Assembly: GCA_035454605.1 (NCBI GenBank)
Contig: DATIGQ010000208.1
Coordinates: 1-40,780, forward strand
Length of the DNA stretch: 40,780 nt
Direction of reading: 5' to 3'
Origin: Terriglobales bacterium
GTDB taxonomy: Bacteria > Acidobacteriota > Terriglobia > Terriglobales > Acidobacteriaceae
Part shown: piece after piece, positions 14,078 through 24,190 of the stretch
Layout of the letters: the number at the start of each line of letters is the position of its first letter
Numbering within the stretch: the stretch's first letter is position 1
Notes under the pieces: generated by a model
Told to the model about the DNA's origin: nothing
What the model saw: only the letters and a program-made list of their open reading frames with translations
The model's database searches: none
Made by a program: the position numbers and the translations under genes

Positions 14078-15118
14078 TCAGCGCAACACTTTGCGCCGCC
14101 CGCTCATCTGTTCGGCCACGGCGCGGAGATCCCGGTCCAGCTCCACCAAAGCCTGCAGCGGCCGCCGGCTGCTGGGCTCGGGGTAGACGTAGCGCAGGTC
14201 GTAGAAGCGCACCAGGTAGCCTCCGCCCTCGGTGGGGCTCAGCGGCTCCACCTCCGTCATGGGATGCCGTGCCCAGTGCATGTACACGCGGCCCATATGC
14301 GAATCCTTCGCCGCCAGTGTGACCGGGGTGTCTTCGCTCTTGTATCGGATTTCCATGCGGTCTTCCGGATCGAGTGCGCCGGTGAACGAGTTCACATGCA
14401 TGGAGGCGTAAAAATCCCTGGTCTCCGCCACCGCGTGCCACAGGAAAGGATTCATGGGATAGGGGAAGGCAGAGACGCGCACCGGGTCCTCGCCCTTGTA
14501 GATGCGCGCTTCCAGCACGGCCACGGCCTTGCGGTGCTGGTAGTCACGTACACCCCAGAAGACGGCGATTGCGATCAGGGCCATCACGGCGCCGCCTCGC
14601 CCGCGCGACACCGTGCGTCGTGACGCCACTTCTTCCTGGATGAGCGCGAACAGCGAGGGCAGCACCAATCCGGCCACCAGGATCACCAGCATCACCGGCT
14701 CGATGATGTAGACAGTGTCCCAGGCGAACCAACGGTCATAGAAAGGCGCGAAGGGACGCACCCCGTAGCTGTTGGTGAAGTCGAGCAGGATGTGGATCAC
14801 GCCACCCAGGCATCCGTATAGGAACAGCAGGCCCCAGCGCGGCGGCGTGGGTGGCGGACGCTTCATCCGCAGTCGCAGCCGGTACCACAACCACACCGCA
14901 GCTAGCGAGAGTGCGCCGACCACCGGAGCGCCCAACAGCGTGTGAGTGAATCCTCGGTGCCCGTCGAAACCCACAGCCGGGCCCCCCAAGCTATACAGCA
15001 GATCCAGGTCCGGCATCTCGGCGCTGGCTACCATCATCGCCGTGGCCAGGGACGTGGTGCGGTTCAGGCCGGCGCGGCTCAGGCACAGGTTAGTCAGGAA
15101 GTGGGTGACAGGTTCCAC
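14078..15118 (-). CDS. YdjM-like membrane-bound metal-dependent hydrolase
   Basis: The protein is 346 aa. The N-terminus, MEPVTHFLTNLCLSRAG, and the motifs AEMPDLDLL (about 33-41), HRGFTHT (about 54-60) and LLDFTNSYG (about 112-120) match the YdjM/DUF457 family of inner-membrane putative metal hydrolases, where the His/Asp residues would bind metal. Four to five membrane segments lie in the first 190 residues, followed by a soluble C-terminal domain of about 150 residues that is longer than in E. coli YdjM. The substrate is unknown. Translation starts at a GTG (15118), the start that yields the canonical MEPVTH. It lies 18 nt after the lipid kinase gene, so the two are in one operon. Confidence 0.8.
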   Translation of the reverse strand: MEPVTHFLTNLCLSRAGLNRTTSLATAMMVASAEMPDLDLLYSLGGPAVGFDGHRGFTHTLLGAPVVGALSLAAVWLWYRLRLRMKRPPPTPPRWGLLFLYGCLGGVIHILLDFTNSYGVRPFAPFYDRWFAWDTVYIIEPVMLVILVAGLVLPSLFALIQEEVASRRTVSRGRGGAVMALIAIAVFWGVRDYQHRKAVAVLEARIYKGEDPVRVSAFPYPMNPFLWHAVAETRDFYASMHVNSFTGALDPEDRMEIRYKSEDTPVTLAAKDSHMGRVYMHWARHPMTEVEPLSPTEGGGYLVRFYDLRYVYPEPSSRRPLQALVELDRDLRAVAEQMSGRRKVLR

Positions 15119-15136
15119 AGCGCGGCTCGGCTCCTC

Positions 15137-16087
15137 TCAGGATGGACGTTGTGGTACCAGTAGCGTAAGCGCGTCCGGCACGATGGAGACTCGCACCGGC
15201 AGGCCGCCCAGCAGCTCGCCATCGGCTTCCGCGTGCACTCGCCGCCGCTCGTCCGGCGATGCGCGGCACACGACTTCGGTCGCGTCCAGGGCTTCGACGC
15301 CGGGCACTCGCCAGTTGATTCCCAGAAACACTCCCAGCAAATAGAAAAAGTAACGCACTTTGACCGGCGAGCGGTAGAGCAGCACGCGCAAACAGTCGCG
15401 GTGGAGGGCTGCGCCCGGCGCCAGCTTCCGCAGCGCACCGCCGAAATAGGAGATGCGCACCGCCATCATCTGGCCGACCTTGAGCGTGCGGTGCGCGCCG
15501 CCGGGTTCCGTCACTTTGGCCTCGAAGGGCGGAAACCTGCGGGTGAGGAACATCCATCCAGCCTGCCAGTAGTAGGCGCTCATGCCGATGCGGCCCTTGG
15601 CGGCCAGGTCCATGGAATGGAGCATGTAGGCATCGGGACCGCAACCCGCCATCACCGTGAACCAGCGCGAGCCGGTGGAGCCGTCGGCCTCGGTGTACTC
15701 CATGCGGCCGAGAGCGATGCGCTCGGTTCCGCCCTGCACCAGGGCCTTCGCGGCTTGCGCGGGATCGCGCGAGAGACCCAGGTCGTTGGCCAGCGCATTG
15801 CCTGTGCCCAGCGGAATGACGCCCAGAGCCGCGCGCGCCCCCGTCGCCACCACCCCCTGCAGGGCTTCGTGGACGGTTCCATCGCCGCCACAGGCGAGGA
15901 TCGCGTCACAACCCGCAGTCACCGCCTCGGCGGCTTGCTCTGCCGCGCTGCCCGCGTGGCGTGTGGGCACCGCTTCGGACTCGATTCCGGCAGCCTGCAG
16001 CACCGTGCGCACGGCTTCCACGTCGGCAGCGCGTCGCTCCCGCCGTACGCCCGATGCCGGGTTGTAGATGAGCGCCGCCCTGCGCAT
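15137..16087 (-). CDS. Diacylglycerol kinase-like lipid kinase (DagK_cat family)
   Basis: The protein is 316 aa. An N-terminal kinase fold with ALIYNPASG (5-13), ACGGDGTVHEAL (65-76, the GGDGT nucleotide motif) and IPLGTGNALAND (91-102) is followed by a C-terminal beta-sandwich domain. Enzymes of this family (YegS/DgkB/BmrU type) phosphorylate diacylglycerol or related lipids using ATP. The neighbouring membrane protein genes in the same transcript fit a role in membrane lipid metabolism. The exact lipid cannot be inferred. The ATG at 16087 gives the standard short lead-in to the first beta strand. Confidence 0.88.
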   Translation of the reverse strand: MRRAALIYNPASGVRRERRAADVEAVRTVLQAAGIESEAVPTRHAGSAAEQAAEAVTAGCDAILACGGDGTVHEALQGVVATGARAALGVIPLGTGNALANDLGLSRDPAQAAKALVQGGTERIALGRMEYTEADGSTGSRWFTVMAGCGPDAYMLHSMDLAAKGRIGMSAYYWQAGWMFLTRRFPPFEAKVTEPGGAHRTLKVGQMMAVRISYFGGALRKLAPGAALHRDCLRVLLYRSPVKVRYFFYLLGVFLGINWRVPGVEALDATEVVCRASPDERRRVHAEADGELLGGLPVRVSIVPDALTLLVPQRPS

Positions 16088-16137
16088 GTCCGTGGCACTC
16101 TTCTATCACGGAGCGTTGGGCGGGAGGAAACCGGGCC

Positions 16138-16761
16138 CTACGGTGCCGATGCAGCGGCGGAAGCTGCCGCCCGAGCCTTGGCGCGCGTGTACTTGATGGT
16201 CATGCCGCGCGCCATGGGCGCGTCGCCCACCGACATGTCGATACCGAATTCGAAGGAGCCCGCCTTGAAGCCACTGTAGGTCATCTTCAGCTTGGTCTTC
16301 TGGCCCTCCATTTCGCTTTCGCCCAGGAAGACCAGGTTGTCGCCCTCCCAGTGGCCGACGGAAACGTCGCAGGTGGGCGTGAAGTTGTCGCACCAGACGC
16401 TGCGGTAGACCTTGTCCTTGGGATCCCAGTAGGTCATGCCGTGGCCGTTGAATTTTCCCAGGGAGCCGCGGGAGTTGTACTGCTCGACCAGGGAGTGCCC
16501 GCCCGGACCCAGAGTCACCTTGAACACGCCCTTGCCGGTGCCGCCCGCAGGGCTGAACGGGCTGGGCTCGTGCTTTTCTGCGCTGGACCACGTGCCCACC
16601 ATCATCTTGGCCAGCTTCTCCATCTCCGGAGCGGGCTTGGGAGCAGCCCAGGCGGTAGCCGGTTCTTGCTCCTGCTTCTTCTCTTTCTCCTGGGCCTCTG
16701 CTACGGGCTGCGCCAGTGCCAGCGCTGTCAAAGCTACGATCGTTACGCCCCATCTCTTCAT
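16138..16761 (-). CDS. DUF1579-like secreted protein
   Basis: The protein is 207 aa with a signal peptide (1-23, cut near AEA) and a lysine/glutamate-rich linker. The following domain begins MEKLAKMMVGTWSS and includes GHSLVEQYNSRG, GMTYWDPKDKVYRSVWCDN and YTRAKA. This pattern is typical of the DUF1579 family, a lipocalin-like beta-barrel of unknown role. The C-terminus ends in an alanine/serine repeat. AGAGGAG lies just before the ATG at 16761. It is divergent from ligA across 74 bp and is followed after 50 bp by the lipid kinase gene. Confidence 0.75.
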   Translation of the reverse strand: MKRWGVTIVALTALALAQPVAEAQEKEKKQEQEPATAWAAPKPAPEMEKLAKMMVGTWSSAEKHEPSPFSPAGGTGKGVFKVTLGPGGHSLVEQYNSRGSLGKFNGHGMTYWDPKDKVYRSVWCDNFTPTCDVSVGHWEGDNLVFLGESEMEGQKTKLKMTYSGFKAGSFEFGIDMSVGDAPMARGMTIKYTRAKARAAASAAASAP

Positions 16762-16790
16762 ACGCGCTCCTCTGAATTGGAATGGAATGA

Positions 16791-18950
<2,160 letters not shown>

Positions 18951-18957
<7 letters not shown>

Positions 18958-19433
18958 TGTAGTTTTCCCTTCACCCTTTCCCAGGTCGTCTCCAGCGTCT
19001 CCGGCAGCACCCTGGTTTCGGCCACGGCGGACATGAAATTCGAGTCCGCCACCCAGCGCGGCAAAATGTGCAGGTGGACGTGCCCGGCCACGCCGGCGCC
19101 GGCGGCTTTGCCGATGTTCATCCCCAGGTTGATGCCGTCCGGTTTGTAGAGTTCGCGCAGCACGCCTTCCATGCGCTGCGAGAGCACCATCATCTCCTGG
19201 GCGGTGGGCGCAGGCAATTTCTGCAATTCGTCGAGATGCTCATACGGCACCACCATCACGTGCCCGGGCGTGTAGGGATAGGCGTTGAGCAGGATGTAGC
19301 AGCGCGGACCGCGGTGCACGATGAGCGCCTTGCGGTCGTCCTTTTCCTTGATCTTCTCGCAGAAGATGCAGCCCGGCGTCTTGTCCGTCTGGGTGACGTA
19401 GGCGTAGCGCCACGGCGTCCACAGGTAATCCAT
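18951..19433 (-). CDS. HIT-family hydrolase (Ap4A phosphorylase/GalT-like branch)
   Basis: The protein is 160 aa. It starts MDYLWTPWRYAYV, typical of the HIT branch that includes mycobacterial Ap4A phosphorylase. CIFC (22-25) supplies half of the zinc site, and HVHLHILPRW (118-127) is the histidine triad with the nucleophilic middle histidine. It should cleave or transfer nucleoside monophosphates from dinucleoside polyphosphates or related nucleotides. The ATG at 19433 gives the canonical N-terminus; a 13-residue in-frame extension upstream looks like untranslated DNA. Its C-terminal codon and stop (GAT TGA) fall in the right arm of a palindromic repeat. Confidence 0.9.
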
Positions 19434-19527
19434 GGTCGGGCAAGGGTACCAGAGTGGGGACGGGCGGCCCAAGCTTAGCGGGCAGCGTGGGGCGCCGTAA
19501 TCGCATCGAAGAATCCGGGGCGCTGGT

Positions 19528-19557
19528 TTGACACCCCAAAAGCGCGGTTGCTATAGT
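19528..19557 (+). promoter_or_regulatory. Sigma-70 promoter of rpsA
   Basis: A perfect TTGACA (19528-19533) and TATAGT (19552-19557) are separated by 18 nt in the 268-bp divergent gap between the HIT gene and rpsA. Transcription would start near 19564 and give rpsA a leader of about 140 nt. Long leaders that bind S1 itself are known for rpsA in other bacteria, but no specific element is recognised here. Confidence 0.75.
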
Positions 19558-19701
19558 TTTTGAGTCCTGTGGCGCGCCTTTCGCGCTGCAGGCCCCGGCC
19601 GCTGGAGTCCCAAGCCCGCTGTCGTCACGACACGGGCGTCTCATTCCAGAGAGCGTTGCGCCAGCAGTCCGCGAATTTTTCTCGAAGGCTCCGCTTTCCG
19701 C

Positions 19702-21573
19702 ATGCGCGAAACGGAGCTTGAACAGGACACGACTTTGTCGAACCCGAACCCGACCCACACCGAAGACAACCCGAACAACCCGGAAGCGACCGCCGAAGCG
19801 CCCGTCGTTGCTGAGACCCAGTCCGTGCCCGAGCCGCCGGCCGCTGCTGCGGCGCCGGTTGCGGCGGCTGCGCCTCCTGAGCCCGCGGGCGAGAAGGAAA
19901 CCGTAGACTTCGCCCAGGCACTCGAAACCTACACGGCCGAAACCGAAGGCAGCGTGCTGGACGACAAGGTCCACACCGGCACTGTGCTCAAGATCACGCC
20001 CACCCACGTCGTGGTGGACGTGGGTTTCAAGTCCGAGGGCCTGGTGCCCATCGCCCAGTTCCAGGACCATGAAGGCAACGTCAAAGTGCAGCCGGGGGAC
20101 GAGATCCCGGTGATGCTGGAGCGCGGAGAGCACGAAGAAGGCTACGTCCTGCTCTCCCACGAGAAAGCCCAGCGGCTGAAGGTGTGGGACGACATCGAGA
20201 AGGCCTACCACGAGAACCGAGCCATCCATGGGCGGGTGGTGGAGCGCGTGAAGGGCGGCCTTTCCGTGGATATCGGCGCGCGCGCCTTCCTCCCTGGCTC
20301 GCAGGCCGACGTCCGCCCGGTGCGCAACCTGGATTCGCTGGTGGGTCAGGAATTCGACGTCCGCATCGTCAAGCTGAACAAGAAGCGCGGCAACATCGTG
20401 GTTTCGCGCAAGCAGCTTCTTGAGGAAGAGGTTGCCGCCAAGCGCTCCAAGACCCTCGAGCATCTGGAAGAAGGTTCGGTGCTCACCGGCACCGTCAAGA
20501 ACCTCACCGACTACGGCGCGTTCATCGACCTGGGCGGCATTGACGGCCTGCTGCACATCACCGACATGTCCTGGGGCCGGCTCACGCATCCCCGCGACCT
20601 GGTCCACGTGGGCGACGAGATCCAGGTGAAAGTCCTCAAGTTCGACAAGGAAAAGCAGCGGGTTTCCCTGGGCTTCAAGCAACTGACCCCGGACCCGTGG
20701 CTGGACGCGGCGCACCGCTATCCGGTGAGCGCTCGCGTGAAGGGCCGCGTCATTTCGGTGACCGATTACGGCGCCTTCATCGAGCTGGAGCAGGGCATCG
20801 AGGGCCTGGTGCACGTCAGCGAGATGACCTGGTCCAAGCGCATGAAGCACCCGTCGAAGATCGTCAAGGTGGGCGATGAGGTCGAAGTCGTGGTGCTCGA
20901 CGTGAATCCCGGCGAACGCCGCATCTCGCTCGGCCTGCGCCAGCTTCTGGCCAATCCCTGGGAATCGCTGCAGGAGCGCTTCCCGGCCGGCACCGTGGTG
21001 GAAGGCCGGGTGCGCAACCTCACCGAGTTCGGCGCCTTCGTGGAGATCGAAGACGGCATCGACGGCCTGGTGCACGTTTCCGACATCAGTTGGACCAAGC
21101 GCGTCAAGCATCCCTCGGAAGTGCTGAAGAAGGGCGACCGGGTGAAGACCGTCATCCTGTCCATCGACAGCAAGAACCGCCGCCTGTCGCTGGGCATCAA
21201 GCAGCTCCAGCCCGACGCCTGGGAAGCGTTCTGCAACAGCCACCATGCCGGCGATGTGGTCCACGGCAAAGTGGTGCGTTCCGCTCCCTTCGGCTTCTTT
21301 GTGGAAGTAGCGGACGGCGTCGAGGGCCTGTGCCACACTTCGGAAGCCGTGGATGAGCACGGCACGCAGACCAAGCTGGAACCCGGCTCCGAGCACAACT
21401 TCCGCATCCTTAAGATGAGCCCGCAGGAGAAAAAGATCGGGCTCAGCCTGCGCACGGCCGGCAAGGAAGGCAGCCGCGCCGAAGTCGAAGCCTACAAGCA
21501 CTCCGCTTCCAGCGCCACCTCGACCATCGAGGAACTGATGTCGCTGAAGCGCGCGGGCAACGGGCAGAACTAG
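19702..21573 (+). CDS. rpsA: 30S ribosomal protein S1
   Basis: The protein is 623 aa with six S1 (OB-fold) RNA-binding repeats, roughly at 88-155, 173-238, 260-330, 345-417, 432-504 and 520-592. Repeats 3-5 carry the strong VTDYGAFIELE...GLVHVSEMTW pattern. S1 brings mRNA to the 30S subunit and unwinds it. The first 75 or so residues are an acidic, proline/alanine-rich and probably disordered extension. The ATG at 19702 has little ribosome-site support. A TTG at codon 12 (19735) is preceded by AGGA at good spacing and would give MSNPNPTHTED, so the true start may be there. A clear promoter lies upstream and an intrinsic-type terminator follows. Confidence 0.96.
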   Translation: MRETELEQDTTLSNPNPTHTEDNPNNPEATAEAPVVAETQSVPEPPAAAAAPVAAAAPPEPAGEKETVDFAQALETYTAETEGSVLDDKVHTGTVLKITPTHVVVDVGFKSEGLVPIAQFQDHEGNVKVQPGDEIPVMLERGEHEEGYVLLSHEKAQRLKVWDDIEKAYHENRAIHGRVVERVKGGLSVDIGARAFLPGSQADVRPVRNLDSLVGQEFDVRIVKLNKKRGNIVVSRKQLLEEEVAAKRSKTLEHLEEGSVLTGTVKNLTDYGAFIDLGGIDGLLHITDMSWGRLTHPRDLVHVGDEIQVKVLKFDKEKQRVSLGFKQLTPDPWLDAAHRYPVSARVKGRVISVTDYGAFIELEQGIEGLVHVSEMTWSKRMKHPSKIVKVGDEVEVVVLDVNPGERRISLGLRQLLANPWESLQERFPAGTVVEGRVRNLTEFGAFVEIEDGIDGLVHVSDISWTKRVKHPSEVLKKGDRVKTVILSIDSKNRRLSLGIKQLQPDAWEAFCNSHHAGDVVHGKVVRSAPFGFFVEVADGVEGLCHTSEAVDEHGTQTKLEPGSEHNFRILKMSPQEKKIGLSLRTAGKEGSRAEVEAYKHSASSATSTIEELMSLKRAGNGQN

Positions 21574-21594
21574 CGGCCGCGTCAAGCAATTGCT

Positions 21595-21617
21595 AAGGCC
21601 GCCCATCGGGCGGCCTT
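21595..21617 (+). terminator. Hairpin terminator after rpsA (possibly bidirectional)
   Basis: AAGGCCGCCC and GGGCGGCCTT form a perfect 10-bp stem with an ATC loop, 21 nt after the rpsA stop. The sequence GTTGCTTGCT follows, which is only moderately T-rich. It lies between rpsA and the convergent gene at 21640 and could serve both. Confidence 0.75.
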
Positions 21618-21639
21618 GTTGCTTGCTCCGAATTCCCGC

Positions 21640-21993
21640 TTACTTCTCGGCGTCGATCTTCAGGTGGATGACGACCTTCTTGCGGCTGTCGAACGAGCTC
21701 AGCGTCTTGGTGTCCGAGCGCTTGCCTTGGTACTCGGCGTAGATCTGGTAATCCACGTTGGGCGAGAGGCCGCCGAAGCGGTAGCCGCCGTCGGCTTCGG
21801 CGATGAAGGTCTTCACTCCCAGCGTCTTCTGGTTCTTCAGGTACACCACAGCGTTGGGCAGCGGGTCATTGTTGGGAGTTATGACCTGCCCGGAGAGCGC
21901 ACGGGTGTTATCCTGCTCGTCGGCCGCAAAGGCCGCCAGAGCAGACCCCATCATCGCGAACAGCACTAACAAAACAAAGGACTTACGGCTCAA
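21640..21993 (-). CDS. Secreted carboxypeptidase-regulatory-like domain protein
   Basis: The protein is about 117 aa. A signal peptide (SFVLLVLFAMMGSALAAFA, cut near residue 24) precedes one beta-sandwich domain with the pattern ALSGQVITPNNDPLPNAVVYLKN...GGYRFGGLSPNVDYQIYAEYQG, typical of CarboxypepD_reg/Cna-B-like domains. These are structural or adhesive modules of exported proteins, and no enzymatic residues are seen. GAGGGG lies 7 nt before a TTG at 21993. A GTG at 22008 overlaps the stop of the upstream gene (TAGTG) and would add five residues. The gene is the last of a three-gene minus-strand group with another regulatory-like domain protein and a zinc ribbon protein. Confidence 0.7.
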   Translation of the reverse strand: MSRKSFVLLVLFAMMGSALAAFAADEQDNTRALSGQVITPNNDPLPNAVVYLKNQKTLGVKTFIAEADGGYRFGGLSPNVDYQIYAEYQGKRSDTKTLSSFDSRKKVVIHLKIDAEK

Positions 21994-22007
21994 GTCGTTA
22001 CCCCTCA

Positions 22008-22427
22008 CTATTCCGTTAGATGCAAGCCGATGTCGGCGCGCTCATCATTTTCGATCTGCACCCGGACCTCCGGTTTGGGTCGGTCCTTGGGGCCTTTCAC
22101 GTCCGCCCAGACCACGTACTCCTGCTTGCCGGCGGGGAGGCGAACTGCGAACTCGCCGCGCCGGTCCGAATACATCTCCCAGCGCGCTTTTTTCTCCTGG
22201 GCGCGGCGGACCTTGACCTTCACTCCCTGCACCGGCCGCGAATCCGGCCCCCAGACAGTCCCAAAGATCAGCGCGTAGGGCTTGCGGGGGTCTTCTTTCG
22301 GTTCGGCGGCCCAACTCGAAGCGCCGCCAGTCGCGCCGGGTTTTGCCGGCGTGCCCCAGGTCACCGCACTGCACACGGCGGCCAGCAGCAGGAAAAGCAG
22401 GGCGCGAACCGCGCTAGGAGTAGTCAC
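22008..22427 (-). CDS. Secreted carboxypeptidase-regulatory-like domain protein (second copy)
   Basis: The protein is 139 aa. An N-terminal signal peptide (RALLFLLLAAVCSAVTWG) is followed by a low-complexity linker and one domain with IFGTVWGPDSRPVQGVKVKVRR...DRRGEFAVRLPAGKQEYVVWADV, again a CarboxypepD_reg-like beta sandwich. It begins at a GTG (22427) that overlaps the end of the zinc ribbon gene by 14 nt, and its stop codon abuts the next gene, suggesting translational coupling across all three. Together with the next gene it may form a small cell-envelope module; the function is unknown. Confidence 0.7.
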   Translation of the reverse strand: MTTPSAVRALLFLLLAAVCSAVTWGTPAKPGATGGASSWAAEPKEDPRKPYALIFGTVWGPDSRPVQGVKVKVRRAQEKKARWEMYSDRRGEFAVRLPAGKQEYVVWADVKGPKDRPKPEVRVQIENDERADIGLHLTE

Positions 22428-22614
22428 CGTCCTCGCTTTCTTCTTCCTCGTGCTCGTCTTCTTCCTCTTCTTCCTCGACCTTCACCAATTGCAGCGGTTC
22501 GGTGCCGACCACCTCGTAGTCGGCGCCACAGTCGGGACAGGAGACGATTTCGCCCTCGTCGACCTCGTCCTCTTCAAAGTCCAGGTTCGCTTCGCATTCC
22601 GGACAAGACACCAT
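22414..22614 (-). CDS. LysW-like small zinc ribbon protein with an acidic tail
   Basis: The protein is 66 aa. Two CxxC pairs (C4/C7 and C26/C29) in MVSCPECEANLDFEED and VSCPDCGADYEVVG, followed by TEPLQLV, match the fold and spacing of LysW/ArgW amino-group carrier proteins. It lacks the C-terminal EDWGE whose last glutamate carries the amino acid intermediate, ending instead in about 20 mostly acidic residues and DGDYS. It is therefore unlikely to be a working carrier and may be a zinc-binding accessory protein. GGAGG lies about 7 nt before the ATG at 22614, which fixes the start. No lysine or arginine biosynthesis gene is nearby. Confidence 0.75.
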   Translation of the reverse strand: MVSCPECEANLDFEEDEVDEGEIVSCPDCGADYEVVGTEPLQLVKVEEEEEEDEHEEEESEDGDYS

Positions 22615-22728
22615 GAGTGCCTCCTCAGGGGATTGGACGCCGGGCGCGGCGCCCCTGTTATATTTAGAGACTCTTCGCGCCAGCGTCAAGTTGCGCGCTC
22701 GCAATCTGAAAATTCCGCAGGAGGACGC

Positions 22729-24129
22729 GTGCACTTCCCAAGCCCTGCCCTTGCTTTCATGCTGCCCCTGGCGCTGGTCGCTGGAGCCGCCGCCCAAGGT
22801 GCTCGGACGACGGCCTCGCCGAACCTAAGTCCCGCTGACCCGCAGATCGCCGCGGCTTTGCGCCAGGTTTCGGCGGCCCGTATCCGCGCCAATATCGAGA
22901 AGCTGGTCAGCTTCGGGACGCGCCACACGCTCTCCGCGGCCGATCCCGAAGGGGTGCGCTCCGGGCGCGGCATCGGCGCCGCCCGGCAATGGATCAAGCA
23001 GGAGTTCGAGGGTTACTCTCGGGCCTGTGGCGGCTGCTTGACGGTGGAGTTCCAGAGCTACACGCAGCCGCCGGCCGACCGCGTGCCGCAACCCACGGAG
23101 ATCGTCAACGTCGTCGCGACGCAACGCGGCACGGATGCAGCCAACGCCGGCCGCATCTATGTGGTGACTGGCCACTACGACTCCCGCAACTCCGATCCAC
23201 TCGACGCTCAGGGCGACGCTCCCGGCGCCAACGACGACGCCAGCGGCACCGCCGTGAGCCTGGAGTGCGCCCGCGTCCTCAGCCAGTACCGTTTCCCGGC
23301 GACCATCGTGTTCATGGCCGTAGCCGGGGAGGAGCAGGGACTGTTCGGAAGCCGCCATTTCGCGCGCACCGCACGCGAGAAGAACCTGGACATCGGCGGC
23401 GTGCTGAACAACGACATCGTGGGTGGCAACCGCACGCCCGGCGACCGGCTGCGCAATCCCAACCTCGTGCGCGTGTTCTCCGAGGGCATCCCCCTGCGCG
23501 CCGGCGAACAGGAGCTGCGTCTGATCCGCGCCACCGGCGGCGAGAACGACTCCGGCTCGCGCCAGCTCGCGCGTTACGTCCACGACATCGCGCGCCAGTA
23601 CCTGCGCGGACCGTTCGGTCCCCTGCCGGTCTTCCGCCGCGACCGCTACCTGCGCGGCGGCGACCACACTTCCTTCAACGAGTTCGGCTACGCCGCCGTG
23701 CGCTTCACCGAGTTTCGCGAAGACTACAACCACCAGCACCAGAACATCCGCACGGAAAACGGCGTCGAGTACGGCGACCTGCCCAAGTTCGTGGACTACG
23801 AGTACGTGGCCAACGTCGCGCGCTTGAACGCCGCTGCCCTGGCATCGCTCGCTTCTGCGCCCGCGCCCCCGGCCAATGTCCGCCTGCTGACCAAGGAACT
23901 GGAGAACGATTCGACCATCGTCTGGGAGCCTTCTCCCGGCGGCCTGGCCACCGGCTACGAAGTGCTGTGGCGCTCCACCACCGCGGCCTACTGGGAAAAC
24001 GTGAAACCGGTGGGCAACGTCACGCGCGCCACGCTCAACATGTCCAAGGACAACGTCGTCTTCGCGGTGCGCGCCTTGGACGCCAAAGGCCACCGCAGTC
24101 TGACCGTCGTGCCGGTGCCGGAGCGGTGA
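22729..24129 (+). CDS. Secreted M28-family metallopeptidase with C-terminal fibronectin-like domain
   Basis: The protein is 466 aa. A signal peptide (about 1-23, ending AAA) is followed by an M28 aminopeptidase-type domain with the zinc ligands in order: H149 (VTGHYDS), the Asp of GANDDASG (169/170), the catalytic/metal pair E201-E202 (AGEEQG), D229 (NNDIVG) and H313 (GGDHTSF). Residues about 385-466 form a fibronectin type III-like domain (PPANVRLL...TIVWEPSPGG...GYEVLWRST). It should release N-terminal amino acids or cleave peptides outside the cytoplasm. The start is a GTG at 22729 preceded by GGAGG; the frame is open further upstream, but only antisense to the zinc ribbon gene. Confidence 0.88.
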   Translation: MHFPSPALAFMLPLALVAGAAAQGARTTASPNLSPADPQIAAALRQVSAARIRANIEKLVSFGTRHTLSAADPEGVRSGRGIGAARQWIKQEFEGYSRACGGCLTVEFQSYTQPPADRVPQPTEIVNVVATQRGTDAANAGRIYVVTGHYDSRNSDPLDAQGDAPGANDDASGTAVSLECARVLSQYRFPATIVFMAVAGEEQGLFGSRHFARTAREKNLDIGGVLNNDIVGGNRTPGDRLRNPNLVRVFSEGIPLRAGEQELRLIRATGGENDSGSRQLARYVHDIARQYLRGPFGPLPVFRRDRYLRGGDHTSFNEFGYAAVRFTEFREDYNHQHQNIRTENGVEYGDLPKFVDYEYVANVARLNAAALASLASAPAPPANVRLLTKELENDSTIVWEPSPGGLATGYEVLWRSTTAAYWENVKPVGNVTRATLNMSKDNVVFAVRALDAKGHRSLTVVPVPER

Positions 24130-24190
24130 CCGTTCACGCTGCTGCAACAAACCTGTTACTCTGACCACTGGTCACTGGCCACTGCTTTCC

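Noticed and set aside
19240-21606. 788-codon open frame on the minus strand opposite rpsA and part of the HIT gene
   Set aside because: The apparent repeats are mirror images of the S1 domains on the other strand.
22414-22614. LysW-like protein considered as the lysine/arginine biosynthesis carrier
   Set aside because: The essential C-terminal glutamate motif EDWGE is absent and no partner biosynthesis genes are nearby.
22658-22689. Possible promoter for the zinc ribbon operon (TTGACG with TATAAC or TAAATA, minus strand)
   Set aside because: Spacing is 20 nt to TATAAC or 16 nt to the poor TAAATA, so neither pairing is convincing.
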